64,000 nt of DNA from Fibrella aquatilis (GTDB lineage Bacteria > Bacteroidota > Bacteroidia > Cytophagales > Spirosomataceae): contig NZ_JAFMYU010000019.1 of assembly GCF_017353255.1 (NCBI RefSeq), positions 1-64,000 of the forward strand, given 5' to 3'. Below are positions 6,749 through 15,495 of this stretch, piece after piece (within the stretch, counting starts at the first letter, position 1; every line of letters starts with the position of its first letter). Position numbers and translations under genes: made by a program. The notes beneath the pieces are model-generated. The model saw nothing but the letters and a program-made list of their open reading frames with translations. It was not told the DNA's origin and did not search any database.

Positions 6749-8428
6749 ATGAAATGGAATAACGGCCTTGCGGTTGGAATGTTGCTGCTAAACGGCCTCG
6801 TTGCCCATGCGCAGGCCCCTACGTCGGTGTCGGCTGCGTCGCCGTATCGGGGCGAAAATCTGGGTCCACAGGTCAATTCGACCTATAACGAAGGCAACCC
6901 GCTCATTAGCCCCGACGGGAAAACGCTGTACTACACCCGCGAAGACCATCCCAACAACACGATGTTTGCCGACAAAGAAAACGGCAGCGCCGACATCTGG
7001 TATTCGGAGTGGCAACCCAGCAACCAATGGGGACCGGCGCGACGCATGGGTGCTCCACTCAACCAGTTCAACCACAACGCCGTTTTTAGCATCACACCCG
7101 ACGGCAACACGCTGCTGTTACGCGGTGCGTATACCAACGGCCGTTACGAAACGCGTGGCTTTTCGATCAGCAAACGCACCAACGGCGGCTGGAGCACCCC
7201 CGAAGCGCTGAACATTGCCAACTACGAAAAAATGAGCAAAGGCCAGTTCGACTTTGCGTACCTGACCGTAGATGGGAAGACGCTGCTGCTGTCGTTCAGC
7301 GAAAAACGTAACGGTCAAAAAGACGACCTCTACGTTTCGTTTCGGCAGAAAAACGGCTCCTGGAGCCAGCCCATGAACCTAGGGGCTGATGTCAATACCG
7401 ACGATTATACCGAGACCACGCCCTTTCTGGCCCCCGACGGCAACACGCTTTACTTTTCAACTAACCGCCCTGGTGGGCAAGGTGACAACGACGTCTGGGT
7501 GGCGCGTCGGGTGGATAAGACCTGGAAACGCTGGTCGAAGCCCCAAAACCTGGGTCCCGGCACCAACACCGACGGCTACGATGCCTACTATTCCATTTCG
7601 GCCCTCGGCGACTTAGCCTACCTGACCACGTTCAAACATGTGGGCACCGAAGGCGGCAAAGGCGGTGATATTGTGCAAATCCGGTTGCGGTCACTTACGC
7701 CCCCCGGCGGCGATTCGACCACGCTGGCGCAAACGCCGGGACAGGTGGGCGGTGGTAAAAATCCAGCTGACCTGACCAGCCCCGACCCAGTAGCGTTGAT
7801 TTCGGGGAAGGTGATCGATCAGAAAACCGGTCGGCCCATTGCCGCCGAAATCATTTATAGCACCCTGCCCGACGGGGCCGAAGCCGGTCGCGCTACTGCC
7901 GACCCCACCACGGGCGAATACAAGATCATTTTGCCCTACGGCCAGAAATACACCATGCGCGCCGTAGCCCCGGATTTCATTGCCGAAGGAGCCAACGTGG
8001 ACCTGACGGGTGGCCCAACCGATAAGAACAAGGGTTTCGAGGAGATCAAAGGCAAGGAACTCAAGCTTGTACCTATCGAAGTGGGCCAATCGGTGCGGCT
8101 GACGAATATCTTCTTCGACACGGGCAAGGCCATCCTGCGCGACGAGTCCGCCCCGGAGCTTGACCGGCTGGTGACGGTGATGAACGAGAATCCCAAACTG
8201 GGCGTCGAACTGGGCGGTCATACCGATAACGTAGGTTCAAACGAGCTGAACGCCAAGCTCTCGCAAGACCGCGCCGACGCGGTGCGGGAGTACCTCATTG
8301 GCAAGGGCATTGAACCCGACCGGCTAGCCAGCAAAGGTTTTGGCGAAACAAAACCCGTGGCTCCCAATGACACCGACGAAGGCCGTCAGCGCAACCGCCG
8401 CGTGGAGTTTTTAATCGTGAAGAAGTAG
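6749..8428 (+). CDS. PD40-propeller/OmpA-domain surface protein
   Basis: A 559-residue exported protein. The ATG at 6749 begins a clear signal peptide ending at AHAQA; the ATG at 6731 would add six residues before it. Residues about 40-320 contain repeated PD40 units (LISPDGKTLYYTR, LAPDGNTLYFSTNRPGG), predicting a propeller. A carboxypeptidase-regulatory-like segment follows (KVIDQKTGRPIAAEI). The last about 110 residues form an OmpA peptidoglycan-binding domain (NIFFDTGKAILRDES, GHTDNVGSNELN, RQRNRRVEF). This architecture is common in Bacteroidota envelope proteins, some linked to type IX secretion. Unlike the lipoprotein at 28130 it has no lipobox or TPR part. It is probably periplasmic and anchored to peptidoglycan. 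Confidence 0.9.
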   Translation: MKWNNGLAVGMLLLNGLVAHAQAPTSVSAASPYRGENLGPQVNSTYNEGNPLISPDGKTLYYTREDHPNNTMFADKENGSADIWYSEWQPSNQWGPARRMGAPLNQFNHNAVFSITPDGNTLLLRGAYTNGRYETRGFSISKRTNGGWSTPEALNIANYEKMSKGQFDFAYLTVDGKTLLLSFSEKRNGQKDDLYVSFRQKNGSWSQPMNLGADVNTDDYTETTPFLAPDGNTLYFSTNRPGGQGDNDVWVARRVDKTWKRWSKPQNLGPGTNTDGYDAYYSISALGDLAYLTTFKHVGTEGGKGGDIVQIRLRSLTPPGGDSTTLAQTPGQVGGGKNPADLTSPDPVALISGKVIDQKTGRPIAAEIIYSTLPDGAEAGRATADPTTGEYKIILPYGQKYTMRAVAPDFIAEGANVDLTGGPTDKNKGFEEIKGKELKLVPIEVGQSVRLTNIFFDTGKAILRDESAPELDRLVTVMNENPKLGVELGGHTDNVGSNELNAKLSQDRADAVREYLIGKGIEPDRLASKGFGETKPVAPNDTDEGRQRNRRVEFLIVKK

Positions 8429-8551
8429 GAGCGTGAAAACGCAAATTGGGTGAGTGCAACTGGTCTGCCGGTGCGGAATCAGCGCAGATTTTTCAGAATG
8501 GTCAATTGCGCTTTTCGGAAGGAATTGGACCGAAGCGTGATCAGCACATCG

Positions 8552-8715
8552 TTTCGTCGCGTAGCGACCCAATGTTTGTAGAAAAAGGGGTTCATGCAAC
8601 AGATTTCCGTCGCGCAGCGACCAAACGATTAACGCATATTGTTTGGTCGCTACGCGACGGAAATCTGTTGCATGAACCCCTTTTTCTACAAACATTGGGT
8701 CGCTACGCGACGAAA
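8552..8715. repeat. 75-bp-arm palindrome with REP-like units
   Basis: Arms 8552-8626 and 8641-8715 match over 75 bases with one mismatch, around a 14-base loop. Each arm begins and ends with a REP-like unit, GTCGCGTAGCGACC or its variant GTCGCGCAGCGACC, which is itself nearly palindromic; four such units are present. It dominates the 389-base gap 8429-8817, in which no gene is seen. An IS200-type transposase starts 102 bases downstream, so the palindrome may be related to that enzyme's substrate. Confidence 0.88.
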
Positions 8716-8817
8716 AAACGCGCTGGCTCCTTTCTAATAAAGGTTATGTTCGATTTGACTATGTATCTGTTCACGTGACGGCTATATTTAAATTCACCTA
8801 ACTGTCATTTTTATTAG

Positions 8818-9282
8818 ATGCCTAACACCTATACGCAACTATATATACAGGTCGTTTTTGCTGTAAAACACCGCCACGGATTAATTAGACCCGAATGGAA
8901 GGAAGATCTTTACCGCTACATGACAGGTATTATCCAAAAGCAGGGTCACAAACTGATTGCCATCAATGGAATGTCTGACCATGTTCACGTTTTCATTGGT
9001 TTCAATCCTAAACAGGCTGTTTCAGAATTGATGCAATACCTTAAAATGGATTCATCGAAATGGATTAACGAAAAGCGGTTGACATCAGCTCAGTTTGAAT
9101 GGCAAACGGGTTATGGCGCTTTTTCTTACGGTCATTCACAAATAGACGTAGTAGTTAAGTACATTCAAAATCAGGAACATCATCACCGTGAACGGACATT
9201 TTTGCAAGAATATAAAGCCCTCTTGCGAAAATTCGATATTCCCTATGATGAACGATATGTATTTGTTTCAATTCAGGATTGA
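8818..9282 (+). CDS. tnpA: IS200/IS605-type Y1 transposase
   Basis: A 154-residue HUH-family single-strand transposase (Y1_Tnp). The metal-binding HUH motif is DHVHVFI (H55, H57) and the nucleophile is the Tyr in VVKYIQNQE (Y115). It is close to family length and uninterrupted, so it may be active. Base composition is clearly more AT-rich than the flanking genes, consistent with a mobile origin. No tnpB partner is present. A 75-bp-arm palindrome lies upstream. No matching right-end hairpin is obvious before the next gene, so either this is a solo element or it acts as a REP-associated transposase. The start at 8818 is the first in-frame ATG. Confidence 0.92.
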   Translation: MPNTYTQLYIQVVFAVKHRHGLIRPEWKEDLYRYMTGIIQKQGHKLIAINGMSDHVHVFIGFNPKQAVSELMQYLKMDSSKWINEKRLTSAQFEWQTGYGAFSYGHSQIDVVVKYIQNQEHHHRERTFLQEYKALLRKFDIPYDERYVFVSIQD

Positions 9283-9330
9283 AATAAGTAATCCGCCCAA
9301 TCCGCGTTCTGTTGCCTTATTTTGCCAACT

Positions 9331-12300
9331 ATGTGGCAAATCTGGATTGACACCGGGGGCACCTTCACGGACGGCCTCGCCCGCGCCCCCATCGGCACCC
9401 TTCACCGAACCAAAGTGCTCAGCAGCGCCCGGCTGCGCGGTCAACTCATAAACGGCCAATTGCAGGCTGCATGGCTTACCGCTCCTATTTTCGACGGGTA
9501 TACCCTACGGGTGGTGGAGGCCGATGAAACGTTTACTATTCAATCGCTGTCGGTGACGGGTGAATTGGTGGTAAAGCAGGAGGGGTTTCCCAACCACACG
9601 CTTCTAACCGTAGAACTGTTCACAGGCGAAGAAGCCCCCGTACTAGCCACGCGGCTGCTGACGCAAACGCCACTGAATCAGCCGTTTCCAGTGCTGGAAA
9701 TGCGATTAGGCACGACCAAAGGCACCAACGCTCTGCTCGAACGGCGGGGTGGACGGGTGGCCCTGCTCGTGACCGAGGGCTTCCGCGATTTGCTGGTGAT
9801 TGGCACCCAACAACGCCCCAATCTCTTCCAACTGGCCATCCCCCCCGCTGAAGTACTCTATGAAACGGTGCTGGAAGTGCCCGAACGCATGACCGCCGAC
9901 GGTACTGAACTGGCTCAACTGACAGACGAGGCCATTACCCATATTGTAGCACAACTGGGCGAAATCAACCCAGATGCGGTAGCCATTTCGCTGCTCAATG
10001 CCTATCAGAATCCAGCACACGAACGTCAACTGGCCGACGCCATTACGGCAGCGGGCTTTCAGTTCGTGACCTATTCTACGGCACTGTCTACAGCACCGGG
10101 CTATGTAGCACGTACCCAGACAGCGGTGGCCAACGCCTACCTGATGCCAGTACTACGAACCTACCTGGCCAACATTCAAACTCAGTTGGGGGGGCATCAG
10201 GTACGTGTGATGACGAGCGCTGGGGGGCTGGTCCGGGCTGATTTGTTCCAGCCAAAAGACAGCCTGCTCAGCGGCCCGGCGGGGGGCGTGATTGGGGCAG
10301 CATCTGTCGCCCCGCAGGAGGCCATACTTACCCTCGACATGGGCGGCACCAGCACCGACGTGGCCCGGATTGAGCATGGCCAGCCCGACTACCGCTTTTC
10401 CACGCCCATTGGCCCCTTTGAACTGCAACTACCCTCGCTCGCTATTGAGACCGTGGCGGCGGGTGGTGGCTCGGTCTGCTGGTTCGATGGGGTGGCCGGG
10501 CAATTGCGCGTAGGGCCGCAGAGCGCGGGGGCCAGTCCCGGCCCGGCCTGTTATGGCGCTACTCCCTCCGGCGCGGTGCCACTGCTGACTATTACCGATG
10601 TGAATCTGCTGCTGGGCAAGTTGCACCCCCGGCAGTTCGGTATTCCGATTTTCCCCGAAAAAGCCCAGGCTGCACTAGAGGCTGTTGTTGAGCAAATTGC
10701 CCTGACTACGGGCCAAAAAATGCCTTTGGATGAGTTACTGCGCGGTTTCGAGCGTATTGCCGACGAGACTATGGCCGGGGCAATCCGCAAAATTTCGGTG
10801 GCGCGGGGCTTCGACCCGGCGCAGTATAGTTTGCTGGTTTTTGGTGGGGCGGGCGGCTTGCACGGTTGTGCCGTGGCTGAGCTGCTGGGCATGCGCCGTC
10901 TGTTTTTGCCTTTCGATGGGGGCTTGCTGAGCGCCTATGGCATGGGTCAGGCGAAGGTTGAACGCATGGCAATACAGTACATATTGAAGCCACTCGCCTC
11001 CTTTAACAGGGGGCAATTAGAATCTATTTTCGATGAACCAGAGCAAAACGCATGGCATCAACTTATTGACGAAATGCCTAACGGTATAGGTAAAGTAACG
11101 TATCGCTATTGGCTGCATCTCCGCTTTGTTGGGCAGCAAACAGCACTAGATATTGAGTGTGATGACGCTTATTTCCAGGACGACGATATCTATACGGTCA
11201 GTTTCTTAGCAAAAACGTTTCGACAGGAATATCGCAAACTTTACGGCTATGCGCCTACCAACCAGCCTATCGAGGTTGAAAGCGTTCGGGTTAGGGTTAG
11301 CACTGTGCTCGACAACGTACCAAGTCAGACAATTCCTCTCCAGCCTCGTCCCGCCGTTCCAGCCTTTCAGACTGACCAATACCCCGACTATGACTGGACG
11401 CAACTACAGCCCGGCGACACGTTTTCTGGTCCGGCGTTATTGCTCAATACAACCTCGTCGGTCTTTGTGGAGGAAGGGTGGTCGGTGGCTATTCAGGCGG
11501 ATAGAACAGCGCGAATTGAATGGACATCGACGGCAGAAACACAGCGACAGTCGGTTGATAATGAGGTCATCCAGCTTGAACTATTCACCCAGCGGTTCCG
11601 GGCTATTGCCGAGGAAATGGGCGCGCAGTTGCAGCGCACGGCCTTTTCAGTCAATGTGAAAGAGCGCCTCGATTTTTCCTGCGCCCTGCTCGATGCCGAC
11701 GCCCGGCTGGTGGCCAACGCTCCGCACATACCCGTGCATCTGGGTAGCCTGGGTGTGTGCGCCAGGCTGGTGCTGGCCAAGCTGGCGCAGGACGGTACGC
11801 CCCTCGGTCCCGGCGACGTAGCCATTACCAACCACCCGGCCTACGGCGGATCGCACCTGCCCGACGTGACGTTGTTGCAGGGGGTCTATTCGGCTGACAA
11901 CCAGGTGGCCGGACCGCAACTGATTGGCTACGTGATTAACCGGGCGCACCATGCTGAAATTGGGGGTAAAACGCCCGGCTCCATGCCGCCCGATGCCACG
12001 TCGCTGATGGAAGAGGGCGTGGTGCTGGAACCGCAGTTCATTGTCAGGCAGGGTGTGTTTCTGTGGGAAAACGGTCTTTCTGACCTATTCACCCAGGCCC
12101 CCTACCCAACCCGCGCCCTGGCCGAAAACCGGGCTGACCTGGAGGCGGCGCTGGCTTCGTTGCGGGCGGGCGAAACGGCCTTGCAAACGCTGGCACAAGC
12201 ACACGGCATCGAAACGGTTCATCGCTACATGGGTCGGTTACAACAGTCGGCTACGGAGGCCATCCGGGCTGTTTTGGCCAGTCACGAAGGGCAGGAATTT

Positions 12301-13152
12301 AGCACAACTGAGTCGTTAGACGATGGTCATCAAATTTGCACAAGACTGATAGTCAGCAACAAACGACTCACTATTGATTTCCGGGGTACGTCGGGTGTAC
12401 ATCCGAATAACCTCAACGCCAACGTATCTATTCTGCATTCGGCAGTGCTGTATGTGTTGCGGTTGTGGGTAGCGCAGGACATTCCACTCAATGAAGGACT
12501 GATGACTCCGGTAGAGTTGGTACTGCCCGAATCGTCGTTTTTGAACCCCATTTTTTCGGCAAAACCAGCCGAGTGTCCGGCGGTGGTGGGGGGTAATACG
12601 GAGGTGAGTCAGCGGCTGGTCGATACGTTGCTGAAGGCGCTGGGGCTGGCGGCGTGTAGTCAGGGCACGATGAACAACTTTTTGTTTGGCAATGATACAT
12701 TAGGCTACTACGAAACCATCGGTGGCGGGGCGGGGGCCGTGCGGGGTATGGCGGGGCGGTCGGGGGTGCATCAGCACATGACCAACACCAAACTCACCGA
12801 CCCTGAAACCCTGGAACGGCGCTACCCCGTGCGCTTGTGGCGGTTCAGCCTCCGGCCCCATTCGGGCGGGGCGGGCAGGTGGCGTGGTGGCGACGGACTC
12901 ATCCGCGAGATTGAATTTCTGACCCCCATGCAGGTAACGCTGCTGAGTCAGCACCGGGTGCAGGCACCCTACGGCCTCAACGGTGGGCAAGCTGGCGCAA
13001 TAGGATATCAGACGCTGATTTCGCCTAATGGTAAGGAAGAAACCCTGCCCGGCATCTTTACCCGGCAGATGCTCCCCAACGAACGCATCCGTCTGGAAAC
13101 TCCTGGCGGCGGTGGGGTGGGGGGTGAGCAGCCTTCTCCCTCTCTGACATGA
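9331..13152 (+). CDS. 5-oxoprolinase, HyuA-HyuB fusion
   Basis: A 1273-residue ATP-dependent hydrolase of the hydantoinase/oxoprolinase family, expected to open 5-oxo-L-proline (pyroglutamate) to glutamate. The N-terminal HyuA-like half has IWIDTGGTFTD (residues 4-14), GPAGGVIGA (about 314) and LDMGGTSTDVA (about 335), an ASKHA-type ATPase fold. The HyuB-like half starts near 744 (VIQLELFTQRF) and has VNVKERLDFSCALLD and SGGAGRWRGGDG. The length matches single-chain eukaryotic-type OPLAH rather than the split bacterial PxpABC. Hydantoinase or acetone-carboxylase-like specificity cannot be excluded. The ATG at 9331 is preferred over a TTG at 9322. The 3' end overlaps the next gene by 4 bases. 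Confidence 0.9.
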   Translation: MWQIWIDTGGTFTDGLARAPIGTLHRTKVLSSARLRGQLINGQLQAAWLTAPIFDGYTLRVVEADETFTIQSLSVTGELVVKQEGFPNHTLLTVELFTGEEAPVLATRLLTQTPLNQPFPVLEMRLGTTKGTNALLERRGGRVALLVTEGFRDLLVIGTQQRPNLFQLAIPPAEVLYETVLEVPERMTADGTELAQLTDEAITHIVAQLGEINPDAVAISLLNAYQNPAHERQLADAITAAGFQFVTYSTALSTAPGYVARTQTAVANAYLMPVLRTYLANIQTQLGGHQVRVMTSAGGLVRADLFQPKDSLLSGPAGGVIGAASVAPQEAILTLDMGGTSTDVARIEHGQPDYRFSTPIGPFELQLPSLAIETVAAGGGSVCWFDGVAGQLRVGPQSAGASPGPACYGATPSGAVPLLTITDVNLLLGKLHPRQFGIPIFPEKAQAALEAVVEQIALTTGQKMPLDELLRGFERIADETMAGAIRKISVARGFDPAQYSLLVFGGAGGLHGCAVAELLGMRRLFLPFDGGLLSAYGMGQAKVERMAIQYILKPLASFNRGQLESIFDEPEQNAWHQLIDEMPNGIGKVTYRYWLHLRFVGQQTALDIECDDAYFQDDDIYTVSFLAKTFRQEYRKLYGYAPTNQPIEVESVRVRVSTVLDNVPSQTIPLQPRPAVPAFQTDQYPDYDWTQLQPGDTFSGPALLLNTTSSVFVEEGWSVAIQADRTARIEWTSTAETQRQSVDNEVIQLELFTQRFRAIAEEMGAQLQRTAFSVNVKERLDFSCALLDADARLVANAPHIPVHLGSLGVCARLVLAKLAQDGTPLGPGDVAITNHPAYGGSHLPDVTLLQGVYSADNQVAGPQLIGYVINRAHHAEIGGKTPGSMPPDATSLMEEGVVLEPQFIVRQGVFLWENGLSDLFTQAPYPTRALAENRADLEAALASLRAGETALQTLAQAHGIETVHRYMGRLQQSATEAIRAVLASHEGQEFSTTESLDDGHQICTRLIVSNKRLTIDFRGTSGVHPNNLNANVSILHSAVLYVLRLWVAQDIPLNEGLMTPVELVLPESSFLNPIFSAKPAECPAVVGGNTEVSQRLVDTLLKALGLAACSQGTMNNFLFGNDTLGYYETIGGGAGAVRGMAGRSGVHQHMTNTKLTDPETLERRYPVRLWRFSLRPHSGGAGRWRGGDGLIREIEFLTPMQVTLLSQHRVQAPYGLNGGQAGAIGYQTLISPNGKEETLPGIFTRQMLPNERIRLETPGGGGVGGEQPSPSLT

Positions 13153-14033
13153 AAAAGCTCTTATATTTTCTGACCTGCCTTGCCTTCCCTGCTTTTGCAC
13201 AAAAAATCCCTGCTGAGAAGGAGTGGCTGTCGCTGTTCAACGGTAAAGACCTCAGCAACTGGGATATCAAAATTACGGGCTATCCGTTGGGTGAAAACTA
13301 CGGCAACACCTTCCGGGTGGAAAACGACATGATTCGCATTACCTATGACCAATACAAAACCTTCGACGGGCGGTTTGGGCATATGTACTACAAACAGCCT
13401 TTTTCGCACTATATCCTCCGGTTCGAATATCGGTTTACGGGCAACCAGACCCCCGGCGGGGCTGTCTGGAATGTGCGGAATAGCGGCGTGATGTTTCATT
13501 CGCAGTCGGCGCAGAGCGTGAGTTTAAAGCAGGATTTCCCCGTTTCGCTGGAGGTGCAGACGCTGGGTGGCCTGAGCAACGGTAAACCCCGACCAACGGC
13601 CAACCTCTGTTCGCCGGGTACGCTGGTGAAGCAGAAAGGGCAGGTAAACCCCCTCCACTGCATCGAATCGAGTTCGAAAACCTACGACGGCGATCAGTGG
13701 GTAGCTGTGGAAGTGCTAGTCTTGGGCGATTCGCTCATTGAACACCACATTGACGGACAAACGGTACTGGCCTACGAACACCCGGTTACTGATGAATACT
13801 TCATCAGCAAAAGCAATGACTTCGAGCAGGCAGGCGTAGCCGATGCCGCCTTCTGGCGGGCACGAGCCGGCAAACCCCTGACTAAAGGGTATATTGCTCT
13901 GCAAGCCGAAAGCCATCCAATCGACTTCCGCAACCTGAAGCTCCTGAACCTCAAAGGCTGCATGAACCGCAGGGCGAAAAACTACAAAGCGCACTATGTG
14001 GTGAATGATGAAGGGGCGTGTGTGTTTAACTAA
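13149..14033 (+). CDS. Secreted DUF1080 protein (3-keto-disaccharide hydrolase fold)
   Basis: A 294-residue exported protein with a signal peptide (MKKLLYFLTCLAFPAFAQ) and a DUF1080 beta-sandwich (WLSLFNGKDLSNWDIKI, VRNSGVMFHSQS, YIALQAESHPIDFRNLKLL). Some relatives act on 3-keto-glycosides; most are uncharacterised. The C-terminal tail (GCMNRRAKNYKAHYV) has a Cys pair with the last line of the protein. The ATG overlaps the oxoprolinase stop as ATGA, so translation is probably coupled, although the two products would act in different compartments. A palindromic region starts directly after its stop codon. Confidence 0.87.
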   Translation: MKKLLYFLTCLAFPAFAQKIPAEKEWLSLFNGKDLSNWDIKITGYPLGENYGNTFRVENDMIRITYDQYKTFDGRFGHMYYKQPFSHYILRFEYRFTGNQTPGGAVWNVRNSGVMFHSQSAQSVSLKQDFPVSLEVQTLGGLSNGKPRPTANLCSPGTLVKQKGQVNPLHCIESSSKTYDGDQWVAVEVLVLGDSLIEHHIDGQTVLAYEHPVTDEYFISKSNDFEQAGVADAAFWRARAGKPLTKGYIALQAESHPIDFRNLKLLNLKGCMNRRAKNYKAHYVVNDEGACVFN

Positions 14034-14174
14034 TTTCGGATTGTTGCTGACCGGTCCGCCGTTGCGGTTGCGGATTTCGGATTGTTGCTGACCGGTCCGC
14101 CGGTGCGGCATGGGTTTGCTCTAGCGAAAGCAACAATCCGAAATCCGCAACGGCGGACCGCCCCAATCCGAAAT
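14034..14174. repeat. Composite direct and inverted repeat, CGGATTGTTGCTG family
   Basis: Two direct copies of ATTTCGGATTGTTGCTGACC followed by GGTCCGCCG (14034-14061 and 14074-14108) are followed by an inverted copy (about 14128-14174). A hairpin can form between about 14052-14089 and the right copy with a 6-base TTGCGG bulge. The GC-rich word GACCGGTCCGCC is shared with the palindrome core at 49308-49323. It occupies the whole junction between the DUF1080 and transporter genes. Confidence 0.75.
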
Positions 14175-14182
14175 CTTCTCTT

Positions 14183-15367
14183 ATGCCCAAATCTCTCTCC
14201 CTTCGTGCTGGTCTTGGCAGCATTCTGTTCTGGTCTGTTATTTCGGCGGCGTTTATTGGGCCGGGTTCGGTAACGGCCTGTGCCATGGCAGGTTCCAAAT
14301 ACGGGCTGAATCTGCTGTGGGTGCTTACGTTTGCCACGCTCGGCACGGTCTGGTTGCAAGAGGCAGCCTCGCGCATTACGATCACGACAGGGCGTGATCT
14401 GGGGCAGGTAATTCGGCAGAGTTATTCGGGAAAAACTGGCCTACGGGTGGCCTGGGCGCTGTTTCTGGCTATTTTTTTGGGGTGCGCGGCCTATCAGGCG
14501 GGTAACATTCTGGGAGCCGTGGCGGGGCTTTCTCTCATGACGGGTCTGCCCGCGCCCACGCTCACGGTGGTGGTGGGTCTAGCCTGCGTTGGGCTGCTCT
14601 GGGTAGGGTCTACGCAGAACCTCGCCAACTTTCTGGGCATTATTGTTTTTGCCATGGGTGGGGCCTTTGTCTATGTGGCCTTCGGCGCACCCGTCACGCC
14701 CGGTGCCGTGGCCAAGGCACTGGTGGTACCCAACCTGCCTGGCGGCTCACTGCTGCTGGTCAACGGGCTAATCGGTACCACCATTGTGCCCTACAACCTC
14801 TTTTTCGGGTCCAGCATTTCGCCTAACCAATCCCTTGCCGATATGCGGCTGGGTATCTGGGTAGCGGTCATTCTGGGCGGCATCATTTCGGTGGTGTTGC
14901 TGCTGGCAGGCATGCTTATTCCGGACGATTTTTCGTACCCCCACATGGCTACGGTCCTCGCCGAACGGTTGGGACCGTGGGCGGGGAATCTGTTTGCGTT
15001 TGGCCTGTTTGCGGCGGGTTTTGCCTCGTCGCTCACGGCTCCGCTGGCGGCGGCTATTACGGCGCAGAGCCTGCTAAACGTACCTAAAAACAGCCCCATT
15101 TTTCGGGGAATCTGGCTGGTGGTGCTGACCACGGGTGTCACGTTTGGCCTGTTCAACGTGACGCCTATTCCCGTAATAGTGGCCGTACAGGCCATAAACG
15201 GCATTTTATTGCCCTTTGTCACGGTGTTTCTCTGGCGGGTTGTCAACGACCGGGCTTTGCTGGGCGAACACCGTAATTCAACGGGCCAAAACGTGGCCAT
15301 GGGCTTCGTCGTACTCGTTACGGCCATGCTGGGCGGCTGGAATGTGTGGCTGGCCGTGGTTCGGTAG
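14183..15367 (+). CDS. Nramp-family transporter lacking canonical metal ligands
   Basis: A 394-residue inner-membrane protein with about eleven hydrophobic segments and the Nramp (LeuT-like) fold. The TM1 motif, normally DPGN, reads GPGS (residues 26-29, FIGPGSVTACAMAG). The TM6 motif, normally MPH, reads VPY (TTIVPYNLFFGSS, about 197-209). Loss of the Asp, Asn, Met and His ligands argues against classical Mn2+/Fe2+ transport. It follows a 5-oxoprolinase gene. In Bacillus subtilis the Nramp-like ycsG also lies among the oxoprolinase genes (ycsF, kipI, kipA), so transport of 5-oxoproline or a related small molecule is an attractive inference. A repeat-filled junction separates it from the upstream genes. 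Confidence 0.85.
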   Translation: MPKSLSLRAGLGSILFWSVISAAFIGPGSVTACAMAGSKYGLNLLWVLTFATLGTVWLQEAASRITITTGRDLGQVIRQSYSGKTGLRVAWALFLAIFLGCAAYQAGNILGAVAGLSLMTGLPAPTLTVVVGLACVGLLWVGSTQNLANFLGIIVFAMGGAFVYVAFGAPVTPGAVAKALVVPNLPGGSLLLVNGLIGTTIVPYNLFFGSSISPNQSLADMRLGIWVAVILGGIISVVLLLAGMLIPDDFSYPHMATVLAERLGPWAGNLFAFGLFAAGFASSLTAPLAAAITAQSLLNVPKNSPIFRGIWLVVLTTGVTFGLFNVTPIPVIVAVQAINGILLPFVTVFLWRVVNDRALLGEHRNSTGQNVAMGFVVLVTAMLGGWNVWLAVVR

Positions 15368-15401
15368 GGGCATACACTTCCTTCAGAAAGCGAATGGCAT
15401 C

Positions 15402-15494
15402 TCAGAGCAGCAGCAGGCCCGCTACAGCAACGCCAATGGCCAATAAAGAAAGAATTAGCCCGATTAAAGCGCGGTAGCGTTTGAGCGGGCGCAT
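15402..15494 (-). CDS. 30-residue single-TM peptide
   Basis: A short frame encoding MRPLKRYRALIGLILSLL followed by AIGVAVAGLLLL: a basic N-terminus and one hydrophobic helix, the pattern of a membrane mini-protein. On the minus strand its ATG comes one base after the TAG stop of the 1588-residue gene (TAG-T-ATG), so translation could be re-initiated by the same ribosomes. The remaining bases of the 15368-15495 junction hold nothing else recognisable. The peptide has no assignable family; its composition and placement, rather than homology, support it. It could be a small accessory membrane protein, or chance. Confidence 0.45.
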   Translation of the reverse strand: MRPLKRYRALIGLILSLLAIGVAVAGLLLL

Positions 15495-15495
15495 A

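Noticed and set aside
8411-8778. Two overlapping frames with near-identical segments on opposite strands
   Set aside because: They are generated by the 75-bp-arm palindrome itself.
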